Of a stretch of 6,064 nt of DNA, positions 5,628 to 6,064 are shown piece after piece. How positions within the stretch are numbered: position 1 is the first letter of the stretch; each line of letters starts with the position of its first letter. The notes beneath the pieces are model-generated. The model searched no databases. It saw nothing but the letters and a program-made list of their open reading frames with translations, and was not told the DNA's origin. The position numbers and the translations under genes are program-made. The DNA comes from Actinomycetota bacterium (GTDB taxonomy: Bacteria > Zhuqueibacterota > Zhuqueibacteria > Residuimicrobiales > Krinioviventaceae): the NCBI GenBank assembly GCA_011682565.1, contig JAACEJ010000250.1:1-6064 (forward strand), given 5' to 3'.

Positions 5628-6064
5628 ATGAATGCAAAAGAAATTATTGAAACGGAGAAACAGGTTATCCTGGGCACGTACTCCCGCCCTGACTTTGTCA
5701 TCACCCACGGCGATGGCGTTTATCTTTACGACAGTGAAGGCAAACGCTATCTTGATTTCATCGCCGGGATTTCCGTCAACGCCCTGGGACACGGGGATGA
5801 ACAAACGCTGCATGTTTTAGACGAACAGGCAAAGCAGCTCTGGCATTGTTCGAATCTTTATTATACCGAGCCGCAGGTTCGATTGGCTAAATTGTTGGTG
5901 GAAAACACTTTTGCGAACAAGGTCTTTTTCGGCAACAGCGGCGCCGAAGCCATAGAAGGCGCGATAAAATTTGCACGGAAATGGGCTGCCGGAACAAAAG
6001 GAGAAAATAGTTTTGAGATCATCGCATTTCAAAATTCTTTTCATGGTCGTACCATGGGTTCTCT
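5628..6064 (+). CDS. argD: Acetylornithine aminotransferase (ArgD), N-terminal 145 residues
   Basis: PLP-dependent class III aminotransferase that converts N-acetylglutamate semialdehyde and glutamate to N-acetylornithine and 2-oxoglutarate; relatives also act on succinyl-diaminopimelate or ornithine. The frame is open from ATG 5628 to the window edge. LGTYSRPDF (15-23), GVYLYDSEGKRYLDFIAGI (30-48), SNLYYTEPQ (75-83) and NSGAEAIEGAIKFARK (103-118, the PLP phosphate-binding region) are visible. FHGRTMGS (138-145) ends the visible part. The lysine that holds PLP lies outside the window. The start is preceded by GAGA (5617-5620), a weak ribosome site 7 nt upstream that overlaps the argB stop, so translation is probably coupled. 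The ArgD call over related aminotransferases rests on the SNLYYTEPQ/FHGRT wording and on the arg cluster. Confidence 0.9.
   Translation, partial: MNAKEIIETEKQVILGTYSRPDFVITHGDGVYLYDSEGKRYLDFIAGISVNALGHGDEQTLHVLDEQAKQLWHCSNLYYTEPQVRLAKLLVENTFANKVFFGNSGAEAIEGAIKFARKWAAGTKGENSFEIIAFQNSFHGRTMGS

Noticed and set aside
5632..5820. Short + strand frame at the argB-argD junction.
   Set aside because: It is out of frame within argD, whose conserved aminotransferase motifs cover the same bases.

Overview
The window is a bacterial amino-acid biosynthesis locus. All genes lie on the + strand: the end of a citramalate synthase gene (cimA), then argJ, proC, argC, argB and the start of argD. The protein families, Shine-Dalgarno-type starts and tight gene packing indicate a bacterium. 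Base composition looks balanced, and nothing in the sequence fixes the phylum. The palindromic repeats between proC and argC belong to a type scattered through the intergenic regions of many bacterial genomes, so they do not identify the lineage either.

Layout. Positions 1-1085 hold the 3' part of cimA (isoleucine branch, pyruvate + acetyl-CoA to citramalate). A 192-bp gap follows, with a perfect 12-bp hairpin just after cimA. Positions 1278-2486 are argJ and 2494-3345 are proC, only 7 bp apart. Positions 3346-3819 contain no gene. This stretch is mostly filled by two same-orientation copies of a ~165-bp palindromic, MITE-like element, separated by 116 bp of AT-rich DNA that ends in three 14-bp tandem units. 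Positions 3820-4842 are argC. argB (4839-5618) overlaps argC by 4 bp, and argD starts 9 bp after argB and runs off the window.

Function. ArgB, ArgC and ArgD carry out phosphorylation, reduction and transamination of N-acetylglutamate to N-acetylornithine. ArgJ moves the acetyl group from acetylornithine back to glutamate, giving the energy-saving cyclic arginine pathway. ProC makes proline from pyrroline-5-carboxylate, so the cluster joins arginine and proline synthesis. ArgB is the short form without the N-terminal helix of arginine-inhibited enzymes.

The region is metabolically ordinary and I see no new multigene system. The most interesting part is the repeat block. The first element appears to have inserted exactly at the proC stop codon: a 7-bp direct repeat flanks it, and removing the element with one repeat copy restores an in-frame TAG at the same codon.
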